Assembly (NCBI GenBank): GCA_037439425.1
Contig: JBBIWA010000005.1
Coordinates: 1 to 64,000 of the forward strand
Length of the DNA: 64,000 nt
From: JBBIWA01 sp037439425
Lineage (GTDB): Bacteria > Acidobacteriota > Blastocatellia > RBC074
Direction: 5' to 3'
Below the pieces are notes generated by a model, which was given only the letters and a program-made list of their open reading frames with translations, did no database searches and was not told the DNA's origin. Both the position numbers and the translations under genes were made by a program. This document shows, in pieces, positions 62,289 to 64,000 of the stretch. Within the stretch, counting starts at the first letter, position 1; the number at the start of each line of letters is the position of its first letter.

Positions 62289-62996
62289 ATGATCAACAGC
62301 CAATCCAGGAAATCCTTCTCCCAGGATGAGCTTGAGGAGAAGCGGCAGCAAGTCAACTACATCACCCAGAACCTTGAAGCTACTTATGGTATCCCGCGCA
62401 ATGCGCGGCCGGCTGACCCGCTTGATGAGTTGATCCTGACTATTATTTCGCAATCCACCAGCGATACCAACAGCCACCGCGCCTTCCATAGCCTCAAGAA
62501 CCGATTCCCCAACTGGGAAGCTGTCCGCCGCGCTCGCCTGAACACGATCGCAACAGCCATCAAATCGGGTGGGCTGGCCAATGTGAAATCAGCAGTTATT
62601 AAGGACGTGCTCAATGAAATCAAACGGCGTCGAGGCGAGCTGGATCTTTCATTTATTTGCACCCTGCCCGTGGCGCAGGCCAGAGAGTTTCTCCTTTCGC
62701 TCAAAGGTGTCGGTCCCAAGACGGCCAATTGCGTGCTACTTTTTGCCTGTCACAAGCCTGTCTTCCCTATGGATACGCACATTTTTCGGATCGCTCGCCG
62801 ATTGGGCCTGCTGCCCTCAAGCGTCAATGACACACAAGCCCATCAACTGATGGAGCAACTGGTCCCGGCCACCAAGCATTACTCTTTACACATCAATCTG
62901 ATCCGCCACGGCCGGCAAGTCTGCCGTCCCCAGAAGCCTGATTGTCAGCGCTGTTGTTTGATCGAATATTGCCAGTTCGGACAGAGTTGGATGTGA
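62289..62996 (+). CDS. nth: Endonuclease III (DNA glycosylase / AP lyase)
   Basis: A 235-residue DNA glycosylase/AP lyase for oxidised pyrimidines. The helix-hairpin-helix LKGVGPKTANC holds the catalytic K144, and the conserved Asp is D162 (FPMDTHIFRIARRLG). The C-terminal [4Fe-4S] loop is C212-x6-C219-x2-C222-x5-C228, exactly the family spacing. The ATG at 62289 lies 5 bases after the nfo stop. No terminator is evident before the AAA-ATPase gene. Confidence 0.94.
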   Translation: MINSQSRKSFSQDELEEKRQQVNYITQNLEATYGIPRNARPADPLDELILTIISQSTSDTNSHRAFHSLKNRFPNWEAVRRARLNTIATAIKSGGLANVKSAVIKDVLNEIKRRRGELDLSFICTLPVAQAREFLLSLKGVGPKTANCVLLFACHKPVFPMDTHIFRIARRLGLLPSSVNDTQAHQLMEQLVPATKHYSLHINLIRHGRQVCRPQKPDCQRCCLIEYCQFGQSWM

Positions 62997-63118
62997 GCAA
63001 AGTCAGCCACGGTTCAATTTCAGATCGAGCGAACAGCAATGGCACGGCAGGGTTGCCTCACACAGCGAGTCAGCGTATTGTCATAGCCAGGCACGAAAGC
63101 CATGTTGAGGACAAGGCT

Positions 63119-64000
63119 ATGAGATTTTTCAATACTGCCGGGCCGATCAAACCTGAATTACATTACCACTTGCCGCCGCTAGAACGGCTGAACAAGGAAG
63201 AAGTTCTGTCGCTGATTGCGCAAGAGAAGTACTTTGTGCTGCATGCACCGCGTCAGACGGGCAAAACTTCATCCCTGCTGGCGCTGGTGACGGAACTCAA
63301 CCGGAAGGGGCGGTATCGCGCTCTGTATGCCAACGTCGAGGCAGCGCAGGCGGCGCGCGAGGATATTGAGCCAGCTATGCGAGCCATCCTGAGTGAGCTG
63401 GCTAATCGGGCGATTGAGTCTCACCACGATTACTCGTTGCGGGACCGAATATCTGAGATTCTGGCGCAGGCTGGGGGACATAATGCGCTGAACGTTATGC
63501 TCACCGAATGGAGCCGCTCCGATCCGCGCCCGGTTGTGTTAGTGCTCGATGAGATTGATGCCCTGATCGGTGATACTTTGATCTCAGTGCTGCGGCAATT
63601 ACGTGCCGGATATGCCACGCGCCCAGCTCACTTTCCGCAGAGTGTGATCCTGTGCGGAGTACGTGATGTGCGCGATTACCGGATTCATTCTTCCAAGACT
63701 CAAGAGATCATCACCGGGGGCAGCGCTTTCAACATCAAAGCTGAGTCGTTGCGGTTAGGCAACTTCACGCTGGAGGAGATCAAGACACTGTATCGCCAAC
63801 ATACCGCAGAGACAGGGCAGGTGTTTGAAGATGAGATCTTCCCCTTAGTGTGGGAGTTGACAGGCGGGCAACCCTGGCTGGTCAATGCGCTGGCTTATGA
63901 AGCCTGCTTTCGCCCTGGCCCGGGGCGCGACCGGAGACGGCCGATCACTGTCGAATTGATCGAGCAAGCTAAGGAGCAACTGGTTTTGCGGCGCGACACA
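63119..64000 (+). CDS. AAA-like ATPase, partial at window end
   Basis: The first 294 codons of a gene that runs past the window edge. MRFFNTAGPIKPELHYHLPP opens it, Walker A is APRQTGKTS (43-51) and Walker B VVLVLDEIDAL (137-147). Further, GVRDVRDY and QHTAETGQVFEDEIFP, then WELTGGQPWLVNALA, agree with the gene at 34536, so they are paralogs. The intact relatives in other genomes have a C-terminal nuclease-like domain, as the 34536 copy does; whether this copy also does cannot be seen. It is independent of the nfo-nth unit (122-base gap). The ATG at 63119 is used. Confidence 0.85.
   Translation, partial: MRFFNTAGPIKPELHYHLPPLERLNKEEVLSLIAQEKYFVLHAPRQTGKTSSLLALVTELNRKGRYRALYANVEAAQAAREDIEPAMRAILSELANRAIESHHDYSLRDRISEILAQAGGHNALNVMLTEWSRSDPRPVVLVLDEIDALIGDTLISVLRQLRAGYATRPAHFPQSVILCGVRDVRDYRIHSSKTQEIITGGSAFNIKAESLRLGNFTLEEIKTLYRQHTAETGQVFEDEIFPLVWELTGGQPWLVNALAYEACFRPGPGRDRRRPITVELIEQAKEQLVLRRDT

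Overview
The window looks like a chromosomal segment of an Acidobacteriota bacterium, most likely class Blastocatellia. This is inferred from gene content and not from a marker gene: two very large TonB-dependent receptors with an N-terminal carboxypeptidase-regulatory-like domain, a zinc-finger/TPR/CHAT protein next to an ECF sigma factor, a Gfo/Idh/MocA oxidoreductase beside a PmoA-like protein, and intergenic spaces full of short palindromic repeat families. Coding is dense but broken by repeat-rich gaps of 0.3 to 1.7 kb.

Layout. 0-1.3 kb: repeats and a small unknown gene. 1.3-10.2 kb: housekeeping genes (zinc-type dehydrogenase, M16 peptidase and ThiL, a class C beta-lactamase-fold hydrolase, and a SEC-C/TPR/glycosyltransferase-like protein). 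10.5-19.7 kb: two different succinate/fumarate:quinone oxidoreductases in opposite orientations, sdhCAB on the minus strand and an E. coli-type frdABCD on the plus strand, with a LysR regulator and an ACT-domain protein between them; a BrnT-like toxin gene broken by one stop codon sits inside the frd operon. 19.9-23.2 kb: a YbaK-type deacylase, a TPR-like protein and uvrC. 23.4-26.1 kb: a truncated gene joined to a decayed IS4-type transposase, then tandem repeats. 26.1-27.7 kb: iolB and a FadR/GntR regulator behind a clear promoter with an overlapping TGGT-N3-ACCA operator. 28.5-42.6 kb: two TonB-dependent receptors, a TPR protein, a decaying AAA-ATPase/nuclease gene, and the Gfo/Idh/MocA plus PmoA-like pair, together suggesting uptake and oxidation of sugars or glycosides.

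42.8-53 kb is the most accessory part: an ECF sigma factor, a 1236-residue protein joining an anti-sigma zinc finger, a membrane segment, TPRs and a CHAT protease, then a transposase remnant, an unknown 253-residue protein, an M91-like (NleD-type) metalloprotease, a response regulator whose phospho-acceptor Asp is Glu, a hybrid histidine kinase, and tRNA-Lys(CTT). 53-54.7 kb is repeats. 54.7-63 kb holds a haem-motif beta-barrel protein, a crotonase and a 3-hydroxyacyl-CoA dehydrogenase, a dienelactone hydrolase, an SDR, a BON-domain protein and the base-excision pair nfo-nth. The window ends inside a second AAA-ATPase gene related to the broken one at 34.5 kb.

The most unusual signals are: (1) a roughly 100-bp palindromic repeat ending CCCAGGATTTTCC-AGGAG, whose end supplies the Shine-Dalgarno of four unrelated genes; (2) the sigma / anti-sigma-TPR-CHAT pair, possibly with the 253-residue protein as a partner; (3) the D-to-E response regulator beside a hybrid kinase; (4) the stand-alone M91-like protease; and (5) the two opposed quinone oxidoreductase operons.
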